Source of the DNA: Bradyrhizobium zhengyangense
Lineage (GTDB): Bacteria; Pseudomonadota; Alphaproteobacteria; Rhizobiales; Xanthobacteraceae
NCBI RefSeq assembly: GCF_022012435.1
Contig: NZ_JAKLUA010000019.1
Span: 62,001-126,000, forward strand
Length of the DNA: 64,000 nucleotides
Direction of reading: 5' to 3'
Position numbers and translations under genes: made by a program. This document shows positions 54,221-63,511 of the stretch, piece after piece. Below the pieces are notes generated by a model. That model was not told where the DNA came from. It saw only the letters and a list, made by a program, of their open reading frames with translations, and ran no database searches. The stretch's first letter is position 1. Each line of letters opens with the position of its first letter.

Positions 54221-54433
54221 ATGGCAAAAGAAAATTGCTTGGTTGTCCACGCAGCTGGAAGACAGTTGGATCTGCTGCGCGGAGAGGCTGCTCGCCTTGC
54301 GAAGGACAGCAAATTGGGATGGTGGACTGATCGCGCAGACATCGGCACCCGCTTCTGCTTTGAGGATGCAAAGGCGAAGGAAGCCTTCGCGTTGACCTGC
54401 GACAACTTCGGCATTCGGTGCCGAGACGGCTAG
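54221..54433 (+). CDS. Small hypothetical protein
   Basis: 70 residues from MAKENCLVVHAAGRQLDLLR, with an aromatic/charged middle (GWWTDRADIGTRFCFEDAKA) and FALTCDNFGIRC near the end. AGGA lies about eight bases upstream. No recognisable family motif; the codon use is consistent with a real gene. Confidence 0.5.
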   Translation: MAKENCLVVHAAGRQLDLLRGEAARLAKDSKLGWWTDRADIGTRFCFEDAKAKEAFALTCDNFGIRCRDG

Positions 54434-54448
54434 GCAAATCCGCTGGTC

Positions 54449-54613
54449 CTACTTCAACGTAATGCTGTCGACCCCCTGGCATGGCCGACATAAGTAGGCG
54501 TGTATCGCTTGCAGGCCGGCAATCTCTGGAAGCATCGCGAGGTACTCCATCGGCCGCCTGCATTCCTGGCAGAGGAGCACGGGTGGATTTTCATTGTTGC
54601 GGCCGCTTGCCAT
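54449..54613 (-). CDS. Very small cysteine-pair protein
   Basis: 54 residues, MASGRNNENPPVLLCQECRR then PMEYLAMLPEIAGLQAIHAY and LCRPCQGVDSITLK. Two CxxC pairs 25 residues apart make a likely zinc knuckle. Short proteins with this CxxC-RPM...CxPC pattern are frequent in Bradyrhizobium. Function unknown. Confidence 0.65.
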   Translation of the reverse strand: MASGRNNENPPVLLCQECRRPMEYLAMLPEIAGLQAIHAYLCRPCQGVDSITLK

Positions 54614-54979
54614 TTCACGCTCACTCAGAGCGCGGCAGCATAGTTTTGGGTGAGGCCGAGCACACCCCCGTTGGAATACCGAAGCCTATCGAAATTCGGC
54701 AGCCTTAACGTGAGGCTCGTCGCGCAAGACGGGGGACAACTACGGGACTTAAAGCACGCGCGCTAACATCGTCGCAGTTTTGTTCACAAGTGCACCATGC
54801 GAGGGAATGGATGCAGCCTACCTTCGCTGAGCGTCGGTTGGATTCGCCTCCGTTCCGAAGCTCAGGCGGCCTCAGCTCCTCACCCTTCCAGAGCTGAGGT
54901 CGCTCGCTCCTCCAGAATTAAGATGTGTAAACTTGGCCTTCTCCCGTCGCCGAGAGTTACAAGTGCACTCGACCTTCGG
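54614..54979. other. Spacer without a recognised gene
   Basis: 365 bp between two minus-strand small genes. Open frames are short on both strands; I see no repeat, hairpin or promoter I would defend. Confidence 0.4.
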
Positions 54980-55240
54980 CTATCTCAGTCCTATTGAGTT
55001 CGAGCGCACGGGATTTTTTGGAAGCAGTTCGTTCCTGGGTCTCCGGTACGGCGCGGTGAGGAGCAGCAAAAAGGTCGCGCGCGCAGCCATGTACTGTGCC
55101 GCTAGTCGGCCGCGCTCAGTACCCTGCAGGATGATTTTACCAGCTTTGCCATAAACGCACCAACGCCAGCTGCGACCGCGCCGTGTGATCGAACTATCAA
55201 AGACAGGAAAATCCACATCGCTCATTGGAAGCATACTCAT
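54980..55240 (-). CDS. Small hypothetical protein
   Basis: 86 residues from the ATG at 55240, chosen because AGGTGG lies six bases upstream; ATGs at 55234 and 55225 are alternatives. The product has FPVFDSSITRRGRSWRWCVYG, then KIILQGTERGRLAAQYMAARATFLLLLTAPY. Similar short proteins (RRGR.W.W.V......GTE..R..A.Y.A.RALFLLL) occur in rhizobia. Function unknown. Confidence 0.6.
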   Translation of the reverse strand: MSMLPMSDVDFPVFDSSITRRGRSWRWCVYGKAGKIILQGTERGRLAAQYMAARATFLLLLTAPYRRPRNELLPKNPVRSNSIGLR

Positions 55241-55439
55241 AAACAACCACCTAAAATAGCCACATTGCTCAACAAATATAATGGGATAACTTCTTTAGTG
55301 GCAGCGGAGTTCCTGCTCGCCATGAGATTGCTTGATGCTTGAAGTATTTTCGCGCATCTCTCTTCGAGATCGAGCCAAGGATTCAGTTGCTGGTCTATCG
55401 ACCAAGGCCTAGATCGGCGCTCTGGAAAGCCCGCAAGTC

Positions 55440-56057
55440 ATGTCATCCGCTTCGACTAACAAGATTGCGCTTTTCATCGATGGCGCCAATCTTTACGCGA
55501 CGGCGAAAGCACTGGGCTTCGACATCGATTACAAACGCCTGCTGGAGGAATTTCACAGCCACGGAGAACTGTTTCGGGCATTCTACTATACCGCAGTTAT
55601 CGAAGATCAGGAGTTTTCCTCGATTCGTCCCCTGCTCGATTGGTTGGACTACAACGGGTTCACGGTCGTCACCAAGGCGACTAAAGAGTTTGTCGATGCA
55701 TCCGGCCGCCGCAAGATCAAGGGCAACATGGATATCGAGCTAGCGGTGGACGCCATGGAGGCCGCCGAACACATCGACCAGATGGTGCTATTCTCGGGTG
55801 ATGGCGACTTCCGCTCGCTGGTCGAGGCCGTGCAGCGCCGCGGCGTGCGGGTCACGGTGATCTCCACTATCGCCAGCCAGCCGCCGATGATAGCCGACGA
55901 GCTGCGCCGCCAGGCCGACGTCTTCACTGATCTCGTCGAGTTGCAGTCCAAGCTTGGCCGCGACCCGTTTGAACGCCCGGCCCCACGTGATCGCGAACCG
56001 CGAGGACACATGTCGAAATATCTACAAGAGCCGAAAGGAAACGACCCTCGTGGCTAA
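55440..56057 (+). CDS. NYN-domain protein (LabA/DUF88 type)
   Basis: 205 residues with a PIN-like NYN nuclease fold. Acidic residues expected for metal binding are present: D14 in FIDGANLY, D98 in GNMDIELAVDAM, and D121/D123 in SGDGDFRSLVEA. A Pro/Arg-rich tail (about 175-205) follows. NYN proteins are predicted RNases or RNA-binding regulators. It stands between small hypothetical genes and the DNA ligase. Confidence 0.9.
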   Translation: MSSASTNKIALFIDGANLYATAKALGFDIDYKRLLEEFHSHGELFRAFYYTAVIEDQEFSSIRPLLDWLDYNGFTVVTKATKEFVDASGRRKIKGNMDIELAVDAMEAAEHIDQMVLFSGDGDFRSLVEAVQRRGVRVTVISTIASQPPMIADELRRQADVFTDLVELQSKLGRDPFERPAPRDREPRGHMSKYLQEPKGNDPRG

Positions 56058-56170
56058 GTAAGTCGCCCGTATCGACTTTGCGGCAGACCACTTCAATAGA
56101 ACAGCATGACGTCCAAGCAGCCAGTGACGCGCAGACCAATTCCAGGATACGGCTAGCCCTCTCGCCGCGC

Positions 56171-57070
56171 CTATTTTCGAGACAATCCCTTGAACGAGCT
56201 CGCCCTCAGTAGGCCGTCTGAAGTGATGTCGTGAAATTCGATATCGGCATAAAACGTCGGCTCGACCCAAGTAGCCTTTGGTTTCTTGATGGGCTTTGTC
56301 AATTTTGCCTTTGGGCTCACCACCGTGTCGAGCTTCTTTCGGATCTCACTGGAAACCGTGCGAGACCAGCCGGTACCGACCTTGCCCATGTACACCAGTT
56401 CTTTGCCTTCCCTCTTGCCGAGGTAGAGGGCGGCGACACCTGTCGGATCCTTGATGAATCCGACCACAGGGAATTTTTCGCGCTGGACAGTTTTGATTTT
56501 CTGCCAAGCCTCGACCCTGTCCGAGCGGTAAGGTGCATCGATACGCTTTGATACGATGCCCTCATAGTTCAACCGCGCCGCAGCCTCGAACAGCGCCTGC
56601 CCGTTGCCTTCATGATGCTCGCTGTACAGGATGGGCGGATCGAGCATGTCGATCAGCTCTTTCAGCAACTCCTTACGCTTAAGCTGGGGCTTGCTCCGAA
56701 GATCCTCTCCATTGTGGAAGAGGATATCGAAGGCATAGAACAGCATCCGGTCTTGACGGCCTTTGGCCAAGTCTGCGTGCAGCTCGGAAAAGTTGGTCCG
56801 GTCCTCGTGGACCACGACAATCTCGCCATCGAAGACGGTTTGGCTCTTCAGCTTGAACGAGCTTGCGAGGCGCGAGAACCGTTTCGTCCAGTCGTGACCG
56901 TTGCGGGTGAAGATTTTCGTGGCGCCGCTGTTCACATGTACCTGCGCCCGATAGCCGTCATATTTGATTTCGTGAATCCATTGGGCACCTGAGGGAGCGT
57001 TGCTCTTCAGGGTCGCCAATTGGGGTTTAATGAACCCCGGCATCTCGGTACGCTTCGCCACTCTACGCAA
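56171..57070 (-). CDS. ATP-dependent DNA ligase (LigD-ligase/LigC type)
   Basis: 299 residues. The adenylation motif is K36-Y-D-G-Y-R, followed by FDGEIVVVHED (motif III), YEGIVSKRIDAPYRS (motif IV) and WQKIKT (motif V), then an OB-fold with GKREGKELVYMGKVGTGWS. There is no polymerase or phosphoesterase domain, so it is a stand-alone ligase like those used with Ku in end joining. No ku gene is nearby. The start could also be the ATG nine codons downstream. Confidence 0.93.
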   Translation of the reverse strand: MRRVAKRTEMPGFIKPQLATLKSNAPSGAQWIHEIKYDGYRAQVHVNSGATKIFTRNGHDWTKRFSRLASSFKLKSQTVFDGEIVVVHEDRTNFSELHADLAKGRQDRMLFYAFDILFHNGEDLRSKPQLKRKELLKELIDMLDPPILYSEHHEGNGQALFEAAARLNYEGIVSKRIDAPYRSDRVEAWQKIKTVQREKFPVVGFIKDPTGVAALYLGKREGKELVYMGKVGTGWSRTVSSEIRKKLDTVVSPKAKLTKPIKKPKATWVEPTFYADIEFHDITSDGLLRASSFKGLSRK

Positions 57071-57273
57071 CTCACAAAAGCCCGCCGCCGGTGTTGGGGC
57101 CAGCGGCGGTCAGTCTACCTACCTTACTCAACGAGTCTCCAACTTCGGTGGTGCAGGCGTGTTCCATCCGTGAATACACCCAACCATCGCCTACAACCGC
57201 GAACACCTTTGCAGGTTGTGCTTTTGAGAACGCTTTCGAACAGCGCACGAACAGAATGTGATAAATTAGAACA

Positions 57274-57402
57274 TCAATACCGTGGTCGCTTCAGTAGCTC
57301 CGGTAGTTTCGATATCGCCTTGGCAATCCGCCGCGCCTCGTCACGGGTACCCTTGGCCAATAGAAACGACGGATGCCGGTCACCCGCATCGCATTGGCAC
57401 AA
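57274..57402 (-). CDS. Possible small protein (TTG start)
   Basis: 42 residues from a TTG with GGAG eight bases upstream: (M)CQCDAGDRHPSFLLAKGTR then DEARRIAKAISKLPELLKRP. The helical, protein-like composition in one frame is the support. It could equally be the end of a frameshifted longer gene, since the frame above it stops soon. Function unknown. Confidence 0.35.
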   Translation of the reverse strand: MCQCDAGDRHPSFLLAKGTRDEARRIAKAISKLPELLKRPRY

Positions 57403-58270
57403 AGTGCGCTCTCCTCGCGCCGAGATTGTGCTTCTCTACGATACGCCTCGCCGATCTTTCCAGCCCCAAGCTTTCTAAGCTTGGTGAGAACGTAGAAAGC
57501 CCGGGCGCGGTCAGCAACTTCGTCGGGGCCGGCTAACGAGCAAGATAGCCGAGACGATGGACGCAGAGGAAGATCGGCAACGGGCTTTAGAGCTGGGGCG
57601 CCGCTTAGCAGAGCATGCTTCTGCACATGAGCTTGCGACCATGGTCAGCGGCTCGTTCGATGATATCTCTGCCATCCGATCATTTCGTCGGCGGCTTTCG
57701 CGAGGGCGTGTTGGGGCGGTGCCTAGGTCTCCCTCAGCACAAGGGCGCCCGGATGGGGACCAAGCGCCCTTGCACCCCCATCGTTGGCCGATCCAAGTGT
57801 GAGTTCTAAGGGGTCGTGGACAAGCCGACGAACGCTGGATTACCGAGCGAATCAATAGGCGAGTCCCTTGCCGCAATTGAGGCGGCTGCATCTACAACGA
57901 TCCGGCACGGACTTCGCTCGATCATGCCGACGCAGACGCGCACTGCAACGCCTACCGATGGTGCGCAGCAATGCACCGGCTATGAGGCCAATTGCATCGG
58001 CGACATCCAACGCGCGTCAAGCTTCTCAGCAAGGCTGATGTCAAAGGTCGCCCCGCAAACGACGCCACAATTAACAGCACAGCGGACGTTAATGCACGTC
58101 GAAGTGCATTTGGTTCCCCGCAAATACTTAATAAATATGAAGAATTGGCGCTAGATATCTGAGCCGAGTGTTGCGGCCAAGCTACATCAACCTTCAGGCG
58201 AACGGGATAGTTTTGATTCCTCTGGTGGGCGCTGTGACTTTATTGAACTTCTTCTGGGGAGATTCTGGTA
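57403..58270. other. Spacer between the ligase region and the outer-membrane gene
   Basis: 870 bp. An open stretch starting at 57557 reads MDAEEDRQRALELGRRLAEH and then turns Arg/Pro-rich, so it may be a gene start that decayed. Nothing else is recognisable. The promoter of the beta-barrel gene should lie in the last 100 bp (TTTATTGAACTTCTTC region), not defined further. Confidence 0.4.
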
Positions 58271-59035
58271 ATGAAAAAGCTTCTGATTGCCGCGGCCGGG
58301 ATGGTGGCCGTGGGTCTATCCGCCCCCGCGTCGGCGGCTGATCTAGCGGCCCGTCCCTACACCAAGGCGCCACCGCCTATGGTAGCTCCGATTTACGACT
58401 GGACCGGGTTCTACATCGGTGCCAACGGCGGTTGGGGTCAAAGCCACCAATGCGTGGACTTCGTCACGCTCGCAGGAACAGTCGCGGGTGGTTGCGCTGA
58501 CCGCTCCGGCGCTCTTGTCGGCGGACAGATCGGGTATCGCTGGCAGACCAATCAGTTTGTGTTCGGATTGGAAGCACAGGGCGATTGGGCCGACATGAAG
58601 AATACGCGCGTCACTGTGATCGATCCGCTGATCTCAACTACAGGAAAGACAGATGGGATCGGCCTGTTTACGGCACAGCTTGGTTGGGCCTGGAATGCGT
58701 CGTTGTTCTACGTGAAAGGAGGCGCAGCCGTCACCCACAACCGCTTTGACATATTCAACAACGTCACTGGTGTCGGCTTGGCCTCGGCAGGTCACACGCG
58801 CTGGGGTGGTGCACTCGGTGTCGGCTGGGAATATGGCTTCGCGCCCAACTGGTCCTTCGGTGTTGAATACGACCACCTCTGGATGGGTCGTGATAATGCA
58901 TCGTTCGCCGGTTTTGTTACGCCCGGTGGCGTCACCGTCCTGGGCGACGGGATCAAGCAGGATGTCGACATGGTCACCCTTCGCCTGAACTACCGCTTCG
59001 GCGGGTATGGCGTCCCGGTCGCCGCCAAATACTGA
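58271..59035 (+). CDS. Outer-membrane beta-barrel protein (Omp25/RopB-like)
   Basis: 254 residues with a signal peptide (MKKLLIAAAGMVAVGLSAPA, cleavage after ASA near residue 23). After a Pro-rich linker comes DWTGFYIGANGGWG, the start of an eight-stranded OMP_b-brl barrel, and the protein ends in alternating strands with NYRFGGYG and a late Tyr. Such proteins are abundant outer-membrane proteins of rhizobia. A good terminator follows 20 bp after the stop. Single-gene unit. Confidence 0.93.
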   Translation: MKKLLIAAAGMVAVGLSAPASAADLAARPYTKAPPPMVAPIYDWTGFYIGANGGWGQSHQCVDFVTLAGTVAGGCADRSGALVGGQIGYRWQTNQFVFGLEAQGDWADMKNTRVTVIDPLISTTGKTDGIGLFTAQLGWAWNASLFYVKGGAAVTHNRFDIFNNVTGVGLASAGHTRWGGALGVGWEYGFAPNWSFGVEYDHLWMGRDNASFAGFVTPGGVTVLGDGIKQDVDMVTLRLNYRFGGYGVPVAAKY

Positions 59036-59055
59036 ACATTCAAACAACGCAAAGC

Positions 59056-59083
59056 AAAGCCCCGGCTCGCCGGGGCTTTTTTT
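59056..59083 (+). terminator. Intrinsic terminator after the beta-barrel gene
   Basis: AAAGCCCCGG (59056-59065), loop CTCG, CCGGGGCTTT (59070-59079) with a T-run to 59083. Perfect 10-bp stem. Confidence 0.93.
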
Positions 59084-59490
59084 GCCAAACGTCGATACGG
59101 CTGCGGACGGTAAGACCAAAAGCGAAAGCGTTCACGGCGTGCTCGTTCAAAAAAATGGACAAGTTGCGTTGGCCTCGTCCGGCAATCGCTTTGCTTAGTG
59201 AGCGCAAGCCAGTGGGTTCTCGTCCATCGATCTTTCCGTGGCCGCGAGCATTAGCGGGCGCTATCGGCATGTTCCTTGAACTCGAGCAAGGGTATTCGGT
59301 GGCCTTGTGCGCGTTTCGCCATAGCCGATGCGACGCGCCGTCGCGACGCTGCCGAGCTCGCGAGCTCATCTGCTAGGCCGAACAAGTTTTCTGGGTAGGC
59401 TCGCAGCGTGGGAGTGCTGCAGATCAAAACAACATGCTCCATCACGGCACCTCGACGCTTCACAAATTCTTCCCCCCCCTAGGAGACCAG
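59084..59490. other. Spacer upstream of the FixK-box gene
   Basis: 400 bp without a convincing gene. One minus-strand frame (59251-59463) reads VVLICSTPTLRAYPENLFGL but lacks further support. The FixK-type box follows at 59491. Confidence 0.4.
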
Positions 59491-59504
59491 TTGACTTAGA
59501 TCAA
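59491..59504 (+). promoter_or_regulatory. FNR/FixK-type box upstream of the LTXXQ gene
   Basis: TTGACTTAGATCAA keeps both half-sites of the TTGA-N6-TCAA palindrome bound by Crp/Fnr regulators such as FixK2. It lies 57 bp before the ATG of the next gene, a spacing suitable for activation under low oxygen. Confidence 0.7.
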
Positions 59505-59560
59505 ACTGCGCCAACTCCGACGCGACCAACTACTCGGGGGCGCAGTCTCAGGAGCTTGCA

Positions 59561-60064
59561 ATGACAAGAACGACAGCCATCGCAGCACTCGCCTTTTTGA
59601 TGACCACCTCGCCTCTCGTCCTCGCCGCAGAGACATCGCCGATGGCGGGATCTGACGGTCCTAGCGCAGCAGACTTGAAGAGTTTGACGGATATGCGCGT
59701 CGGCATCATCAAGGCTGCTCTCCAGCTGACGGCGGATCAGGAAAAATATTGGCCAGCAATCGAAGACGCAATTCGCAACAGGGCGACAAACCGGCAGGCG
59801 AGATTGCAGCGGATAGTCGAACTGCACGACGAAGCCGTCGATCCCCTCAAGGACAGTAATCCCGTCGAGCTCATGCAACGCAGAGCGGATCGCCTCATCC
59901 AGCGTGGCGACGACCTCAAGAAACTCGCTGCTGCCTGGGAGCCTCTCTACAAAACCTTAAGTGAAGATCAGAAGAGAAGAATGTCTTTTGCGTCGTATGT
60001 TGTCATGCGCGGAATGCGCGATGCGATCGAGCATAGTCTCGAACCTGAAAACGAAGACGACTGA
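59561..60064 (+). CDS. LTXXQ/Spy-CpxP-family periplasmic protein
   Basis: 167 residues with a signal peptide (MTRTTAIAALAFLMTTSPLV, cleavage near residue 23). The hallmark LQLTADQEKYWPAIEDA is present at about 52-68, followed by a long helical region with ADRLIQRGDDLKKLAAAWEPLY and an acidic tail. Family members are periplasmic chaperone-like stress proteins. A FixK-type box upstream suggests induction at low oxygen. The next gene has its own box, so both may be one regulon. Confidence 0.88.
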   Translation: MTRTTAIAALAFLMTTSPLVLAAETSPMAGSDGPSAADLKSLTDMRVGIIKAALQLTADQEKYWPAIEDAIRNRATNRQARLQRIVELHDEAVDPLKDSNPVELMQRRADRLIQRGDDLKKLAAAWEPLYKTLSEDQKRRMSFASYVVMRGMRDAIEHSLEPENEDD

Positions 60065-60160
60065 TCGCCGGCTGAAGTCCTGCGCCAGAGCTGCCATTTT
60101 GCCGATGAGTTCCCGCGTTCATGAAGCGCGCGCGTCGTTTTCCTCGTTCGCCCGCTTTTC

Positions 60161-60174
60161 TTGATCTACGTCAA
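60161..60174 (+). promoter_or_regulatory. FNR/FixK-type box upstream of the DUF3300 gene
   Basis: TTGATCTACGTCAA matches TTGA-N6-TCAA. It lies 50 bp before the ATG at 60224, nearly the same arrangement as the box at 59491. Confidence 0.72.
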
Positions 60175-60223
60175 ACGCAAACGTCCCTCGCCGATCTCGT
60201 GTGTAGCGGAGGAGGACCAACGC

Positions 60224-61828
60224 ATGCAGTTCGTCAGGAGAATGGTCGTCACGGGAGCGTTCCTCGCATCGCTCGGCGTCGGCTCGCCAGCATTCGCGCA
60301 AACGGCGGATCAGCCATCACCGGCGACGAGTTCAGCGCCCGCACCAGTTCCCGACCAAGGAACCCTCAAGCCCGCGGAACTGGAAGCCTTGGTTGCGCCG
60401 GTCGCCTTATATCCTGACACGCTGCTGTCGAACGTCCTCATGGCATCCACCTATCCGCTTGAGGTGGTGCACGCGGCGCGCTGGCTGGACCAGAACAAGG
60501 ACCTGAAGGGAGATGCCCTCATGACCGCGGCCGAGAAGCAGGAATGGGATGCGAGCGTCAAGGCTCTGATCGCGACACCCTCGGTCCTGCAGATGATGAA
60601 CGAGCATCTCGAATGGACGCAGAAGCTCGGCGAGGCCTTCCTGGCGCAACAGCAGGCTGTCATGAATGCAGTGCAACGGCTGCGCTCGAAGGCTTACGAC
60701 CGGAAGAAGCTTGTGACGACGAACGAACAGACGGTCACCGTTCGAGAAGACTAGAACCGGCAGTTGATTTACATCGAGCCGGCTGCTCCTGACAGCATCT
60801 ATGTTCCCTATTACGAACCTCAGGTCGTGTTCGGCGATTGGCCTTACTCCGACTATCCGGCATACCCCTACTATTGGGGTTACCCCGGCTACATCGGCGC
60901 GGGCCTGAACGCGACCGGTGTGGCGTTCGGTGCTGCTTACGCACTCGGACGATGGGCAACGGGCGGTTATTGGGGAAGCGGCGGATGGTGGGGCGGCAGT
61001 CGCGTCAACTGGGGCGGCGGAGCGATCGACATCAACCGGGGGGCTCGTGTCGAGCACTGGCGCCACGACACAAGGCACCGCCAAGGTGCACGCTATAACA
61101 ACTCCAATCTTCAGCAGAGATTTGGCAACGCCAATCGTCCCCAAGGCGGGCGGCAAGGATTGGGCAATGCCACCAATCGCCCAAATGCAGGCAACCGTGC
61201 GCAGCGAGCGGACCGCCCGCAACGCGCCGACCGCGGCCGTGCGACAAACCGGCAGGCGGCAGCTAACAGAGGTGCCGGCAATCGACAGGCCCGCAATCGC
61301 TCCAGCGCCGGCCGACACGCGCGCTCGGGAAATCGCGTTGCGCATCGCGGCGGGTCGCGGGCTGGCCATTTCAGACCCGCCGCTGGCCGCGGGGGAGCCG
61401 CGAGATTCGCGGGAGGCGGACACCGTGCAGCAGCATTCCGGGGTGGCGGTGGCGGCCGGAGCTTTCACGGAGGCGGCGGTGGAGGGTTCCGCGGGGGCGG
61501 TGGTCGTGGCGGCGGGGGCCGAGGTGGCGGCGGGCGCCGGTCGGACATCAACTTGAAGCACGACGTTGTGCTTCTCGGTTGGCTCGACAACGGTCTCGGC
61601 TATTACCGCTTTGCGTACAATGGCAGCGATAAGGCCTATGTCGGAGTGATCGCGCAGGAAGTGCAGGAGGTCAGACCGGATGCAGTTACACGCGGCGAAG
61701 ACGGCTACCTGCGCGTCTACTATGAACGGCTCGGCCTCACGTTCACGTCGTATGAGAGTTGGGCCCGCGGTGGAGGCGTCATACCCAGATCCGCCGGCTC
61801 ACCACCAGCAGGGAGAAGTCACCTCTAG
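60224..61828 (+). pseudogene. DUF3300 protein with Gly-rich region and S74-like C-terminus, split by an in-frame TAG
   Basis: Starts MQFVRRMVVTGAFLASLGVG (signal peptide, cleavage after AFA) with GGAGGAGG upstream. Residues ~45-150 are DUF3300 (AELEALVAPVALYPDTLLSN, EVVHAARWLDQNKDLKG). At 60752 a TAG stops the frame after TVTVRED; the same frame then continues QLIYIEPAAPDSIYVPYYEP, an Asn/Arg-rich part, a Gly-rich run and SDINLKHDVVLLGWLDNGLG... VGVIAQEVQEVRPDAV, a Peptidase_S74-type (self-cleaving chaperone) ending. Without the TAG the protein would have 534 residues. As written, a 176-residue product is made, and the rest could start only from a weak TTG at 60764. Nonsense mutation or sequencing error are both possible. 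Confidence 0.8.
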
Positions 61829-62002
61829 GCATCGAGTTGCGGGACCGGCCAGGGCACATGCGCTTTGACTGCCGGGCCGGTCAGCAGCGAAGGTGATCTC
61901 ACGACCGGGTCGGACTTCCGATGTCACCATTCTTGCTTCGCGAGGTGGCCCTGGCGCCTCAGTGAGTTCGTAAGCCCGACCATCGGACTATAGGGATCCC
62001 GG

Positions 62003-63511
62003 ATGTCCTCTCAAAATGAAGTCGCCACGAACGCTCCAGAATATGCGGCGTCCTCATCCGTCTGGGCACCTTTCGCCAGCCGCGCATTCGTCTGGCTGTG
62101 GCTTGCCAACGCGGTGTCTGCGCTGGGCACTTGGATCCAAAATGCCGCCAGCGCGTGGATCATGACGGACCTGGCGCCGAGCCCCATAATGGTGAGCTTG
62201 GTGCAGGCGACGGCGCAACTGCCTGTGCTGCTTCTCGCCCTCCCCGCCGGCGCCATTGCCGATTTGATGGACCGCAAGCGCCTGCTGATCATTACGAACA
62301 TCCTGATGTTGGGGGCCTCTGCTATCCTCGCGGTTGTCGCAGTCGTGGGACGCATTGATCCCGCAATGCTCTTGGTGCTGAGCGTCCTGCTCGCTATAGG
62401 CGCCGCGCTGAACAGCCCTGCATGGGCAGCCTCGGTGCCTCTCACGGTATCGCGCAGGTCGCTGGCGCAAGCACTGGTTCTGAACTCGGTCGGGTTCAAT
62501 ATCGCCCGCGCCATCGGACCTGCCCTGGGTGGCTTGATACTGGCAGCTTCAGGCGCGACGGCTGCCTTCGCAGCAAATGCGGCGTCCTTCGCTTTCGTTG
62601 CTCTCGCGGTCGGAGTGTTTCTGACGTTCCCGAGAACTCAAGCGACGAACAACGTCCCGCCCGAGCCGTTCGGGTCGGCCATGCGCATCGGCCTCGCCTA
62701 TGCATTCGCCGAGCCGGTGGTGCGTAGCACGCTCTTCCGATCAGCGGCGTTTTTCGGCTGCGCGAGCGCGATCTGGGCCCTGCTACCATTGTATGTCGGT
62801 GAAGTGCTTGGATTGTCTTCCGCATCTTTCGGCTTGATGATGGGCGTCATCGGCACCGGTGTGGTGCTGGGCGGCTTGATGATGCCTGCGCTGAACAGGT
62901 TTTTTCCACGCAACAACCTGATCCTTTTGGCCGGCGCTTGTTGCGGCCTTTCACTAGTCCCTCTTGCTCTTGTCCCAACTGCCACGATCGCCTTCATCGC
63001 GCTGTTCGTGTTCGGCATGGGCTGGATCGTCGGCGCCTCGAACCTGCAGGCAACGGTACAATTGGCAGCGGCGCCGTGGGTTCGAGCTCGCGCGCTGGCG
63101 CTGTACCAAGCGGTCTTTAACGGCGGCATGGGCTTGGGAGCCATCTTTTGGGGCTGGCTTGGTGATCGTGTCGGTCTGACAGAAACGATCCTGATAGCCG
63201 GGTTCGCTGGTGGTGCCATTGCGATCCTCACGCGGGCGATCCATCTGCCGCCTGAGATCGACGATCCGTCGGCCTCGGCGATAACCGATCCGCCTTCGTT
63301 ATCGATTGCCGAAGAGATAAGACCGCTTCTGCACAGCTCTCGGCATAGACTGCGTGCTGCCGTGAGCTACCGCATTGATCCGTCTGATGTCCCGGCGTTT
63401 CGCGCAGCCATGACGGACGTTCGGCTGTCTCGATATCGTGACGGCGCAGTCGGCTGGGCCTTATCGCGTGATGTCAGTGACCCGACGGGTGGAGACATTT
63501 GTCATCCGTGA
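62003..63511 (+). CDS. MFS transporter (EntS-like) with a frameshifted C-terminus
   Basis: About twelve hydrophobic segments within 502 residues. Loop motif LMDRKRLLI (between TM2 and TM3) and the N-terminal FVWLWLANAVSALGTWIQNA fit the enterobactin-exporter-like MFS group. After TM12 follows a soluble tail (LRAAVSYRIDPSDVPAFRAA, RDGAVGWALSRDVSDP). At about 63484 one extra base shifts the frame; the natural continuation VETFVIRDWHELQRGIDRLN runs in another frame to 63686. So the true tail is probably about 60 residues longer. Transport substrate unknown. Confidence 0.88.
   Translation: MSSQNEVATNAPEYAASSSVWAPFASRAFVWLWLANAVSALGTWIQNAASAWIMTDLAPSPIMVSLVQATAQLPVLLLALPAGAIADLMDRKRLLIITNILMLGASAILAVVAVVGRIDPAMLLVLSVLLAIGAALNSPAWAASVPLTVSRRSLAQALVLNSVGFNIARAIGPALGGLILAASGATAAFAANAASFAFVALAVGVFLTFPRTQATNNVPPEPFGSAMRIGLAYAFAEPVVRSTLFRSAAFFGCASAIWALLPLYVGEVLGLSSASFGLMMGVIGTGVVLGGLMMPALNRFFPRNNLILLAGACCGLSLVPLALVPTATIAFIALFVFGMGWIVGASNLQATVQLAAAPWVRARALALYQAVFNGGMGLGAIFWGWLGDRVGLTETILIAGFAGGAIAILTRAIHLPPEIDDPSASAITDPPSLSIAEEIRPLLHSSRHRLRAAVSYRIDPSDVPAFRAAMTDVRLSRYRDGAVGWALSRDVSDPTGGDICHP

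Noticed and set aside
57557..57802. Possible 81-residue gene
   Set aside because: Only the first 45 residues look protein-like; the rest is Arg/Pro-rich and no ribosome binding site is clear.
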